The position numbers and the translations under genes are program-made. Below the pieces are notes generated by a model. The model did not search any database. It was not told the DNA's origin and was given only the letters and a program-made list of their open reading frames with translations. DNA of 8,774 bases from Planctomycetota bacterium (GTDB taxonomy: Bacteria; Planctomycetota; Phycisphaerae; SM23-33), in NCBI GenBank assembly GCA_003644335.1, contig QNCB01000030.1, positions 1 through 8,774 on the forward strand, read 5' to 3'. The number at the start of each line of letters is the position of its first letter. The stretch's first letter is position 1. Below, piece by piece: positions 1-5,462 of this stretch.

Positions 1-2120
1 TCATCGACGGTCGCTTCGTTTGGCATGTTGACGGTTTTGGAAATCGCGCCGGAGATAAAAGGCTGTACCGCGGCCATCATGCGGAGATGGCCCATGTAGT
101 GGATCGACCGCGACCCGTTGGCGGGCCTGAACGCACAATCGAACACCGGGAGATGTTCCTCCGCCAGGCCCGGGGCGCCTTCGATAGTGTCGTGTTCGTC
201 GATGTACTCCATAATCTCGGAGACATGATCCTGCGAATAGCCCAGCCTTTGCAACGCCAGGGGAACCGTCTGGTTGACGATTTTGAACATCCCGCCGCCG
301 GCTAGCTGTTTGTACTTCACCAGTGCGATGTCAGGCTCAATGCCCGTCGTGTCGCAGTCCATCATAAAGCCGATCGTACCTGTCGGTGCCAAGACGCTCA
401 CCTGCGCGTTGCGATATCCGAACTGTTCGCCAGCTGCGTATGCTTCGTCCCAGGCAGCTTCGGCTGCACGGTGCAGACCTTCGGTGCAGAGGCTCTCGTC
501 GATCTCAGCTACGGCAGAGCGGTGCATGCCGACTACGTGCAACATCGATTGGCGGTTTTTGTAGAACTGCGGGAACGTGCCGACCCGGCTGGCGATTTCG
601 GCGCTGGTCGCGTAGGACGTGCCTGTGAGAATCGAGGTAATCGCCCCGGCAACAGCTCTGCCGCCGTCGCTGTCGTAGGCCAGGCCCAGCGACATTACCA
701 GCGCGCCGAGGTTCGCATAGCCCAGGCCCAACGGGCGGTAGTCGTGGCTGTTGCGGCAGATTTTTTCCGACGGATAGCTCGCGTGGTCTACCAGGATTTC
801 CTGTGCGATGGTGAATATTCGTATCGCCGAGCGTAGCCTGTCGATTTCCATCGAGCCGTCGGACTTGCGGAACTTCATAAGGTTCAGGCTGGCCAGGTTG
901 CAGGCAGAGTCGTCCAGGAACATGTATTCGCTGCACGGGTTGGACGCGCGAATCTCGCCGCTTTCCGGGCAGGTGTGCCACTTGTTGACCGTGGTGTGAT
1001 ACTGCACGCCCGGGTCGCCGCAAACGTGCGTGCCCTCAGCTATTTTCCGCAGCAGCTCCTGAGCGCGATATTTCACGCTAGGCTTGCCGTCGGTAATGTT
1101 GTAGGTCTGCCAATCCTGGTCGTCCATCGCAGCTTGCATAAAATCGTCGGTAACGCGGATGGAGAAGTTGGCGTTTTGGTACATCACCGATGCGTAGGCT
1201 TCGCCGTTGAACGAGCCGTCGTAGCCTTGCTCGATGAGTGCCCAGGCTTTTTTCTCCTCGATGCCCTTGGCTTCGATGAACTCTTTAATGTCCGGGTGGT
1301 CGCATCGGAGTGACTGCATTTTCGCAGCCCGGCGGGTCTTGCCGCCGGACTTTACCACGCCGGCGACCTGGTCGTATACCCGCATGAAGCTCAACGGCCC
1401 GCTTGGCGTGCCGCCGCCTGCGAGTTTCTCGCGCGAGCTTCGCAGGGTGGACAGGTCTGTCCCCGTGCCGCTGCCGTGTTTGAAAAGCTGGGCTTCCTGG
1501 GCAGCAAGGCGCATGATGTCCTGCATGTCGTCGTCGACGCCCTGGATGAAACAGGCTGAGGCTTGGGGATATTCATAGCCATTGTCTGTCGGCACGGGCT
1601 TGTCTTTTTTGGCGTCCCAGTGATAGCCGCTGTCGCCGGAGCTGACGCCGTTTTGGTGGAACAGGCCCACGTTGAACCAGACCGGCGAGTTGAACGCTCC
1701 GTACTGATTCACGCACAGCCAGGTCAGCTCGTCGTAGAAAGTTTCGGCGTCGGCGTCCGAGGCGAACAAGCCGTCGGCCTTGCCCCAGTCAGCGATGGTT
1801 CTGCTGACACGGTTGACCAGCTGACGCACGGAGTTTTCGCGTTGCCCCGAGCCAGCCTGACCGAAGAAATATTTGCTGACGACGACCTTTGTAGCCGTCT
1901 GCGACCAATCAGCTGGGACTTCGACGTCGTTCTGCTCGAAGATAGCTTCGCCCTTGTCGTCGGCAATGCGGGCTGAGCGTTTTTCCCAGGTAATCTGTTC
2001 GAAAGGCTTCTCGTCGGCGGTGGTGAATGTTCGCTCCACCGCCAAGCCGTCGTGGGCGTTGCGGGTTTGTCCAGCGTCGGTTTTCTCGCCCTGTTTCGAT
2101 TTTCGCGTGTCGTCAGCCAT
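1..2120 (-). CDS. nrdJ: Vitamin B12-dependent (class II) ribonucleotide reductase, N-terminal 706 residues, cut by window edge
   Basis: Reduces ribonucleotides to deoxyribonucleotides with an adenosylcobalamin-generated thiyl radical, without oxygen or a separate radical subunit; cytoplasmic. Read from the ATG at 2120, the frame stays open to the left edge. Visible hallmarks are the first redox cysteine in ASACFIQG (C190), [14 protein letters not shown], the [11 protein letters not shown] stretch, the active-site motif NPCSE (N394, thiyl C396, E398) and the partner redox cysteine in [12 protein letters not shown] (C407). Near the edge lies [18 protein letters not shown], typical of the long NrdJ family. 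The C-terminal part, usually with a cysteine-rich tail, lies outside. The start is firm: the frame has a stop at 2160-2162, no other ATG/GTG/TTG lies between, and AGGA sits about 8 nt upstream of the ATG. I saw no frameshift at the motif positions checked. The gene is transcribed away from nadD. NrdR control is likely from the boxes upstream; I saw no B12-riboswitch motif. Confidence 0.95.
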   Translation of the reverse strand, partial: MADDTRKSKQGEKTDAGQTRNAHDGLAVERTFTTADEKPFEQITWEKRSARIADDKGEAIFEQNDVEVPADWSQTATKVVVSKYFFGQAGSGQRENSVRQLVNRVSRTIADWGKADGLFASDADAETFYDELTWLCVNQYGAFNSPVWFNVGLFHQNGVSSGDSGYHWDAKKDKPVPTDNGYEYPQASACFIQGVDDDMQDIMRLAAQEAQLFKHGSGTGTDLSTLRSSREKLAGGGTPSGPLSFMRVYDQVAGVVKSGGKTRRAAKMQSLRCDHPDIKEFIEAKGIEEKKAWALIEQGYDGSFNGEAYASVMYQNANFSIRVTDDFMQAAMDDQDWQTYNITDGKPSVKYRAQELLRKIAEGTHVCGDPGVQYHTTVNKWHTCPESGEIRASNPCSEYMFLDDSACNLASLNLMKFRKSDGSMEIDRLRSAIRIFTIAQEILVDHASYPSEKICRNSHDYRPLGLGYANLGALVMSLGLAYDSDGGRAVAGAITSILTGTSYATSAEIASRVGTFPQFYKNRQSMLHVVGMHRSAVAEIDESLCTEGLHRAAEAAWDEAYAAGEQFGYRNAQVSVLAPTGTIGFMMDCDTTGIEPDIALVKYKQLAGGGMFKIVNQTVPLALQRLGYSQDHVSEIMEYIDEHDTIEGAPGLAEEHLPVFDCAFRPANGSRSIHYMGHLRMMAAVQPFISGAISKTVNMPNEATVD

Positions 2121-2286
2121 TGGTACGTCCTGTCTTCTTCCATGAATTTTTCGAGATTTTCACAAGGCTCACCGATTTTGCCCGAAAACTCCCAAAAAAA
2201 CCAAAAGTTCCCGAAAAAAATCAAAAAACCATTTCCGCCGAAGCCAGATGCGAACTGCCCTAATCGCATTGGGGTCAACAGGTCGA
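2121..2286 (-). other. nrdJ 5' leader, about 160 nt, U/G-rich
   Basis: This is the stretch between the predicted transcription start (about 2280) and the nrdJ ATG. Read on the minus strand, 2170-2235 is dominated by runs of T separated by short G-rich blocks (TTTTTTTCGGGAAC, TTTTTTTGGGAG, TTTTCGGGC), an irregular repetition of about 12-14 nt. A different frame stays open from here into nrdJ, but its continuation inside nrdJ is low-complexity and looks like a coding shadow. No known riboswitch motif was recognised. Confidence 0.4.
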
Positions 2287-2314
2287 AGTATACGCAACAT
2301 CTTGTAGGCGTCAA
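2287..2314 (-). promoter_or_regulatory. Sigma70-type promoter of nrdJ
   Basis: On the minus strand there is a -35 box TTGACG (2314-2309), a 16-nt spacer and a -10 box TATACT (2292-2287). Each differs from consensus at one position. Transcription would begin near 2280. The two NrdR-like sites overlap the spacer and the -10, or sit just upstream of the -35, as expected for repression. Confidence 0.7.
2292..2307 (-). promoter_or_regulatory. Candidate NrdR box, promoter-proximal
   Basis: The plus-strand sequence ACGCAACATCTTGTAG matches about 11 of 16 positions of the NrdR consensus as I recall it (ACACWATATATWGTGT). Alone it is weak. Its start is exactly 31 bp from the better box at 2323, the usual three-helical-turn spacing of paired NrdR boxes, and it covers the promoter spacer and the edge of the -10. 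Confidence 0.5.
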
Positions 2315-2322
2315 GAAAAATA

Positions 2323-2338
2323 TTACTAAATATAGTGT
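2323..2338 (-). promoter_or_regulatory. Candidate NrdR box, distal
   Basis: The plus-strand sequence TTACTAAATATAGTGT matches 13 of 16 positions of the recalled NrdR consensus. It ends 9 bp upstream of the -35 of the nrdJ promoter. NrdR is the widespread ATP/dATP-sensing repressor of ribonucleotide reductase genes, so the target gene fits. A single copy could arise by chance in AT-rich DNA; the paired spacing and location raise the likelihood. Confidence 0.6.
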
Positions 2339-2510
2339 TTTTTTATAAATCCATGTTTGCAAAAGATTTGTAGCGGATTTTTTTTCTTACATTCAGTTTG
2401 TAAACAGCTTTCAACAGTTAATTATACGCGAAATTTTTGTTGCGAGACCATTAAAACTCTATCTATTGTGGTTGAATTATTTTTATACACAACCTGTAGG
2501 TGTTAGGGGC
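2339..2510. other. AT-rich intergenic stretch with no recognised gene
   Basis: The DNA between the nrdJ regulatory sites and the first 7-mer array is AT-rich, with several T runs. I see no convincing ORF, RNA gene or strong promoter. A weak dyad GGTTG/CAACC lies at about 2471-2494. Confidence 0.4.
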
Positions 2511-2531
2511 AGGAGTCAGGATTCAGGAGAA
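2511..2531. repeat. 7-bp tandem array (AGGAKTC), left partner of an inverted pair
   Basis: Three 7-bp units: AGGAGTC, AGGATTC and AGGAGAA. The 14 bp TCAGGATTCAGGAG at 2516-2529 is exactly repeated in inverted orientation at 2943-2956, immediately before nadD. The pair brackets the transposase relic. Confidence 0.7.
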
Positions 2532-2563
2532 GAAAAAGACAAGAAAAAGAAGAAGAAAAAGAG
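2525..2563. repeat. Purine-only tract (A/G) broken by one C
   Basis: Thirty-nine nucleotides consisting of A and G except for a C at 2540, made of GAAGAAAAAG-like blocks. It sits between the 7-mer array and the presumed left end of the IS relic. It may be slippage-prone low-complexity DNA. No coding role is apparent. Confidence 0.6.
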
Positions 2564-2668
2564 CCTGTTGCACAATTCGGGCCTGACAAAATTTGACAAG
2601 TGAATAATACGCGTTTGGTGGGTATAATGCGGCTAATGGATTGATTTGAGCACTGTGAAAGGATTCTC

Positions 2669-2867
2669 ATGGCTTATAATTTTCTGCCTTGCGATTGGAA
2701 TCAGGCTTTTTTATAAAAAACTTTTGCCGCCGTCTTTGGCCGATTGGCTACCAGGTGAGCATCTGGCGTGGTTCGTCCTTGACGCGGTCGAGCAGATTGA
2801 CCTCCAGCCCTTCTATAAAAGGTATCGACAGGACGGCATTGGCAACTCGCTGTTTGGCTTTTACTGA
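2669..2867 (+). pseudogene. IS1182-like transposase, N-terminal remnant with frameshift and truncation
   Basis: From the ATG at 2669, with AAAGGA a few bases upstream, the frame reads MAYNFLPCDWNQAFL and meets a TAA at 2714. One frame over, from 2721, it resumes LLPPSLADWLPGEHLAWFV, then LDAVEQIDLQPFYKRYRQDG. Joined, these match the N-terminus of IS1182-family (DDE) transposases as I remember it, which read roughly LPPSLREWLPEDHLAWFV. The break is explained by 7 extra bases, TAAAAAA, at 2714-2720. After RQDGIGN the similarity stops and a TGA follows at 2865, so about 60 of some 450-500 residues survive and no catalytic residues remain. CCTGTTGCACAATTC at 2564-2578 could be the old left terminal repeat, and a TATAAT lies at 2623; both are uncertain. 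The element is dead. Confidence 0.7.
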
Positions 2868-2940
2868 TAAATGATAACTGACTGACAATTTTTGTCTTTG
2901 TGTTCTATGCGTTCTTTCGTGGTATTTTTTTGCTTTTACT

Positions 2941-2957
2941 GACTCCTGAATCCTGAA
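2941..2957. repeat. 7-bp tandem array (GAMTCCT), right partner of an inverted pair
   Basis: The units GACTCCT and GAATCCT, then GAAC, end 5 nt before the nadD ATG. The segment 2943-2956 is the exact reverse complement of 2516-2529. It occupies the position where a nadD Shine-Dalgarno site would lie, and no such site is visible. Confidence 0.7.
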
Positions 2958-2962
2958 CTATT

Positions 2963-3604
2963 ATGTCCAAGCGAACAATTATTTTCGGTGGCTCGTTTGA
3001 CCCGGTGCACAATGGGCACATTATCGTCGCTCGCGCCATCGCCACCGCAGCCGGGGCCAGTCGCGTACTGCTCATGCCAACCGCAGCGAATCCTCTAAAA
3101 ACCGCTGCCCCCGCCGAGGCTAGCCATCGATTGGCTATGCTGAAATTGGCCACCGCAGCCGAGCCGTTGCTTGAGGTCAGCGACATTGAGCTTCGCCGGG
3201 CTGGGCCTAGTTTTTCGATCGATACCGTCGAGCAGCTCGCCGGGCTGGGCGATTGCGACGGACCTGTGAGCCTGGTTATCGGAGCGGATATGCTGGCGGA
3301 GTTGCCAAGATGGCGCCGAGTAAATGACCTGCTTGCCAAAGCAAAGCTGATCGTCCTGCCGCGTCCGCCGCAGTCGCGCGTTGACGCTATCCAAGCCATC
3401 GAATCTTTGCGAAACCAGCTGCCGGCCGACTACATAGAACAGCTGAAAAAATCGGTCGCCCAAACGCCAATGATCGACATTTCCTCAACCGACATCCGCC
3501 GCCGCGTCGCAGCAGGCCTGCCCATCCAACACCTAACCCCCCAAGGCGTGGCAGAGTACATCAAAACCAAAGGCCTGTATAAAAATAGGCAAATAGGCAA
3601 ATAG
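2963..3604 (+). CDS. nadD: Nicotinate-nucleotide adenylyltransferase
   Basis: Transfers AMP from ATP to nicotinate mononucleotide to make deamido-NAD, a late step of NAD biosynthesis, in the cytoplasm. The 213-residue product has the nucleotidyltransferase signature GGSFDPVHNGH at residues 9-19, carrying the HxGH-type ATP-binding motif. NPLK (43-46) and IGADM (107-111) follow, and the second nucleotide-binding motif ISSTDIRRR is at 173-181. Length is normal for the family. The ATG at 2963 places MSKRTIIFGGSFDP exactly where NadD normally begins. There is no Shine-Dalgarno site, because a 7-mer array ends 5 nt upstream. The natural C-terminus is probably near KGLY (203-206). The last residues, NRQIGK, and the TAG are encoded by the 8-bp array at 3583-3637, so the array has apparently replaced the original end. 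The gene looks monocistronic and is followed by a terminator-like hairpin. Confidence 0.95.
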   Translation: MSKRTIIFGGSFDPVHNGHIIVARAIATAAGASRVLLMPTAANPLKTAAPAEASHRLAMLKLATAAEPLLEVSDIELRRAGPSFSIDTVEQLAGLGDCDGPVSLVIGADMLAELPRWRRVNDLLAKAKLIVLPRPPQSRVDAIQAIESLRNQLPADYIEQLKKSVAQTPMIDISSTDIRRRVAAGLPIQHLTPQGVAEYIKTKGLYKNRQIGK

Positions 3605-3637
3605 GGAATAGGCAAATAGGCAAATAGGGAACAGGCC
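3583..3637. repeat. 8-bp tandem array (AAATAGGC/G) overlapping the 3' end of nadD
   Basis: The units read AAATAGGC, AAATAGGC, AAATAGGG, AATAGGC (7 bp), AAATAGGC, AAATAGGG and AACAGGCC. The nadD stop codon (3602-3604) lies inside the third unit. An inverted array of the same family occurs at 4019-4053. Confidence 0.85.
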
Positions 3638-3677
3638 AGCTGCCATCCAACGCCGTGAACTAGGCGGCCTTTTTTTT
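3633..3677 (+). terminator. Rho-independent terminator candidate after nadD
   Basis: AGGCC (3633-3637) can pair with GGCCT (3666-3670), supported internally by GCC/GGC pairs, and a run of eight T follows at 3670-3677. An inner alternative stem is CGCC (3651-3654) with GGCG (3663-3666). The loop is long, so the fold is imperfect, but the GC stem plus T-run sits 28 nt after the stop in the right orientation. Confidence 0.6.
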
Positions 3678-4018
3678 GTCTCTAATTACTTTGGCTTTCG
3701 CGACTTCCATTTTATTTGCTCTGCGGATTTTTGGCGTACCAGGTGGCGATTCCGTCTTTTTGTGCGGCCAATTTCTCGCACGTTTGCAACTACGGCGAGT
3801 ATAAGTATCACGGACGCACATCGAAAAAAGCTATAAGCAAACCGCCGCTGTTGCGACGCGGTTTACGATTCAATATCGCAGCTTGCGAGCAGCTCGATGT
3901 TGGCTCGTCAACATTCGTCAGCAAACACATTTCCTTCCCACCACGACGCACAACAATCAAACTTCTGCCGTCTATGGGATGGCTATGAATTAGTGTCATT
4001 CGTGTTCTGTTGTTTTTT
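3678..4018. other. Intergenic segment of unknown content between inverted arrays
   Basis: No recognised gene. An open frame over 3716-3988 (plus) and a very basic 53-codon frame over 3660-3821 (minus) show no family resemblance, and I see no Shine-Dalgarno site for them. The one visible structure is an inverted repeat, AAACCGC (3839-3845) and GCGGTTT (3858-3864), with a 12-nt loop. The segment is bracketed by the AAATAGGC-type arrays, so it may be the decayed inside of a small mobile unit. Confidence 0.35.
3839..3864. repeat. Small palindrome AAACCGC...GCGGTTT
   Basis: A perfect 7-bp stem with a 12-nt loop, inside the otherwise featureless spacer upstream of etfB. There is no T-run after it, so it is not an obvious terminator. 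It could be a REP-type element or a binding site. Confidence 0.45.
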
Positions 4019-4053
4019 CTATTGCCTATTCCCTATTTGCCTATTCCCTATTC
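4019..4053. repeat. 7/8-bp tandem array (CTATTCC / CTATTTGC), inverted partner of the nadD array
   Basis: The units CTATTGC, CTATTCC, CTATTTGC, CTATTCC and CTATTC are the reverse-complement type of the AAATAGGC/GAATAGG array at 3583-3637. The two arrays face each other across about 380 bp. The array ends 12 nt before the predicted etfB -35 box. Confidence 0.85.
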
Positions 4054-4064
4054 AGAAATTCGGC

Positions 4065-4093
4065 TTGACTTGGTTCTGGTTTTCTTCTAGTAT
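4065..4093 (+). promoter_or_regulatory. Promoter candidate for etfB (and possibly the downstream genes)
   Basis: A -35 box TTGACT (4065-4070), a 17-nt spacer and a -10 box TAGTAT (4088-4093) match the sigma70 consensus at 5/6 and 4/6 positions. Transcription would start near 4100 and leave a leader of about 110 nt containing the 10-bp tandem repeat. Confidence 0.55.
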
Positions 4094-4125
4094 TCTGCGC
4101 TGCGCCGTTTGGCTGGCGGATTTCT

Positions 4126-4172
4126 TTGCGATATTTTGCGATGTTTTTCGATGTTTTTCGATGTTTTGCGAG
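4126..4172 (+). repeat. 10-bp tandem repeat (TTKCGATGTT) in the etfB leader
   Basis: The units TTGCGATATT, TTGCGATGTT, TTTCGATGTT, TTTCGATGTT and TTGCGAgaac repeat at exactly 10 bp, about one helical turn. Each unit brings a T-tract, which could bend the DNA or give phased protein sites. It lies between the promoter candidate and the etfB start. Confidence 0.7.
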
Positions 4173-4211
4173 AACAGACATCCTTTTTCAGGTGGCATGG
4201 GAGATACGGAA

Positions 4212-5120
4212 TTGAGTTTGAACATAGTAGTTTGCGTCAAGCAAGTGCCGGATACCAAGCGTATCACCGGCGAGGCTATGAAGGAAGACGGGACGGTTAA
4301 CCGCGCCGCCTTGCCCGCGATATTCAACCCCGAGGACCTCAACGCCCTCGAGTCGGCGTTGGAAATTCGCGAGCGTGTCGGCGGGACGGTAACAGCTATC
4401 ACCATGGGCCCGCCCTCGGCTTGCGAGGAGTTGCGGGAGTGTTATTATCGCGGAGCTGACCGTTGCGTTTTGTTGACAGACCGCCGGGCTGCGGCTTCGG
4501 ATACGCTGGCGACGAGCTATATTCTCAGCTGTGCCGTGCGGAAAATCGAGCCGGACCTGGTACTCTGTGGCAGGCAGGCCATCGACGGCGACACCGCGCA
4601 GGTCGGGCCTCAGCTGGCGGAGAAACTGGGCTTTACGCTGGTTACGTATCTCGAAGAACTTCTCGATGTCGTCGACAACGGGCAGGACAAGTCCATCCGC
4701 TTGCGGCGGAATGTGGGCAATGGCTGGGAAGACGTTACCACCGCCTTGCCCGCTCTGGTTACCGTGTTGGACACCGCCAACGCGCCTCGGCCTTGTGCTA
4801 TCAAACGGATTATGAAGTTCAAAAAGGCCCGCAGCGAAGGCGAGCTTGCCATAGCTATCAAAGCAGCTCATGGCGACGAAAGCAGCGAGCTGCCCAGGCA
4901 ATGCGACGCCCTCAAGCCGAAGGGCTTGCTCATCGAGAGCTGGAACCTCGACGATATCCAGGCTGACCTGGAATGGTGCGGCATGAGCGGCAGCCCGACG
5001 AAAGTCAACCGAATTCAGTCCGTCGTGCTGACAGGCGGAGAGTATCACGAAATAGCCCCGACCGACGAAGGCATGGCTGGACTCGTAGCGGAACTTATTA
5101 AGGAACACACGGTCGGTTGA
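4212..5120 (+). CDS. etfB: Electron transfer flavoprotein, beta subunit
   Basis: Pairs with EtfA to carry electrons from the acyl-CoA dehydrogenase; cytoplasmic. The family N-terminus IVVCVKQVPDT is at residues 5-15, FNPEDLNALE at 39-48, and the nucleotide-binding stretch CGRQAIDGDTAQVGP at 119-133. The 302 residues exceed the usual 250-265. The extra C-terminal part, including GSPTKVNRIQSVVLTGGE (260-277), matches the longer EtfB type I recall from Bacteroidetes clusters. I chose the TTG at 4212: it gives MSLNIVVCVKQ, the normal family start, with GGAG (4200-4203) 8 nt upstream. The alternative ATG at 4197 adds MGDTE and has a poorly spaced AGGTGG. The frame is open further upstream, but that sequence has no similarity to the family. 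The DGDTAQVGP and LLTDR motifs resemble FAD-binding EtfB of bifurcating ETFs, which is suggestive only. The TGA lies inside the first unit of an 8-bp array. Confidence 0.93.
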   Translation: MSLNIVVCVKQVPDTKRITGEAMKEDGTVNRAALPAIFNPEDLNALESALEIRERVGGTVTAITMGPPSACEELRECYYRGADRCVLLTDRRAAASDTLATSYILSCAVRKIEPDLVLCGRQAIDGDTAQVGPQLAEKLGFTLVTYLEELLDVVDNGQDKSIRLRRNVGNGWEDVTTALPALVTVLDTANAPRPCAIKRIMKFKKARSEGELAIAIKAAHGDESSELPRQCDALKPKGLLIESWNLDDIQADLEWCGMSGSPTKVNRIQSVVLTGGEYHEIAPTDEGMAGLVAELIKEHTVG

Positions 5121-5162
5121 TTGGTCGACCGGTTGATTGGTTAACTTGTTAACTGGTTGGGT
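5115..5162. repeat. 8-bp tandem array (GGTTGATT / GGTTAACT) starting at the etfB stop
   Basis: Six in-register units: GGTTGATT, GGTCGACC, GGTTGATT, GGTTAACT, TGTTAACT and GGTTGGGT. The first contains the etfB TGA (5118-5120). Two more units, GGTTAATT and GGTTGGGT, occur at 5191-5206. The array is inverted relative to 5463-5526. Confidence 0.9.
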
Positions 5163-5212
5163 AGCCATGATGGTTGCAAACTAATCGACAGGTTAATTGG
5201 TTGGGTGGCCAA

Positions 5213-5287
5213 TTTTAGCTCCGTAGGAGCGATATCTTTGTGTTGGCTTTGGGAAAAGTTTAAGATGCCGCTCCTACGGAGCTAAAA
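5213..5287. repeat. REPIN-like palindrome: two inverted REP hairpins
   Basis: The arms 5213-5238 and 5262-5287 pair over 26 positions with only two non-Watson-Crick positions (one would be a G-U in RNA), around a 23-nt loop. Each arm also contains its own hairpin GCTCC-GTA-GGAGC. This is the architecture of REP doublets mobilised by RAYT (Y1-type) transposases. The motif GTAGGAGCGAxATCTT looks familiar from such repeats, though I cannot confirm it. No RAYT gene is in the window. Confidence 0.75.
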
Positions 5288-5297
5288 AAAAGCGTGA

Positions 5298-5426
5298 ACG
5301 GTTACCAAAAAAGAACATTTGGATAATTTGAGGCAAGATTCGGTTTCGGTGATCAAATTGATCAATGGCTATATCCGTTATCTTGACAAAAGAATGGCAG
5401 AAAATCGAGCAGGAACAAACCGTTAG
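5298..5426 (+). pseudogene. Possible C-terminal relic of a four-helix-bundle (23S rRNA IVP-type) protein
   Basis: After an in-frame TGA (5295-5297), 42 codons are open to a TAG at 5424. They read TKKEHLDNLRQD followed by VIKLINGYIRYLDKRM. This pattern, a charged acidic/basic stretch and then an amphipathic helix ending in GYIRYL, resembles the last helix of the four-helix-bundle family related to 23S rRNA intervening-sequence proteins (about 120 residues). There is no start codon or Shine-Dalgarno site, and the REPIN-like palindrome abuts its 5' side, so most of the gene would be lost. The assignment rests on recalled family character and could be chance. Confidence 0.35.
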
Positions 5427-5462
5427 TGAAACTGTTAATTAGTATTGCCGGTTGGTTTTTCA

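Noticed and set aside
505..1023. 172-codon minus-strand frame
   Set aside because: It is an alternative frame within nrdJ; the NPCSE and [12 protein letters not shown] motifs are in the other frame.
1724..2362. 212-codon minus-strand frame beginning in the nrdJ leader and overlapping nrdJ
   Set aside because: It is out of frame with nrdJ, and the overlapping part is Ser/Thr/Pro/Arg-rich out-of-frame translation. The nrdJ frame has the family N-terminus from its own ATG.
2121..2510. Cobalamin riboswitch upstream of nrdJ
   Set aside because: I found no B12-box-like sequence on the minus strand; the leader is U/G-rich and lacks the conserved core.
3660..3821. Minus-strand 53-codon very basic ORF (Lys/Arg-rich)
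   Set aside because: It has no Shine-Dalgarno site and no recognisable family, and it ends in the terminator hairpin sequence; composition alone is not enough.
3897..4211. Upstream open extension of the etfB frame
   Set aside because: It would read through the array, the promoter candidate and the 10-bp repeat; it is rich in Phe, Cys and Leu and unrelated to EtfB.
4188..5168. 326-codon open frame on the minus strand
   Set aside because: It is antisense to etfB, whose motifs are intact, and its translation has no family resemblance; it is a codon-bias shadow.
5383..5388. TTGACA as a -35 box for etfA
   Set aside because: No TATAAT-like hexamer occurs 16-18 nt downstream.
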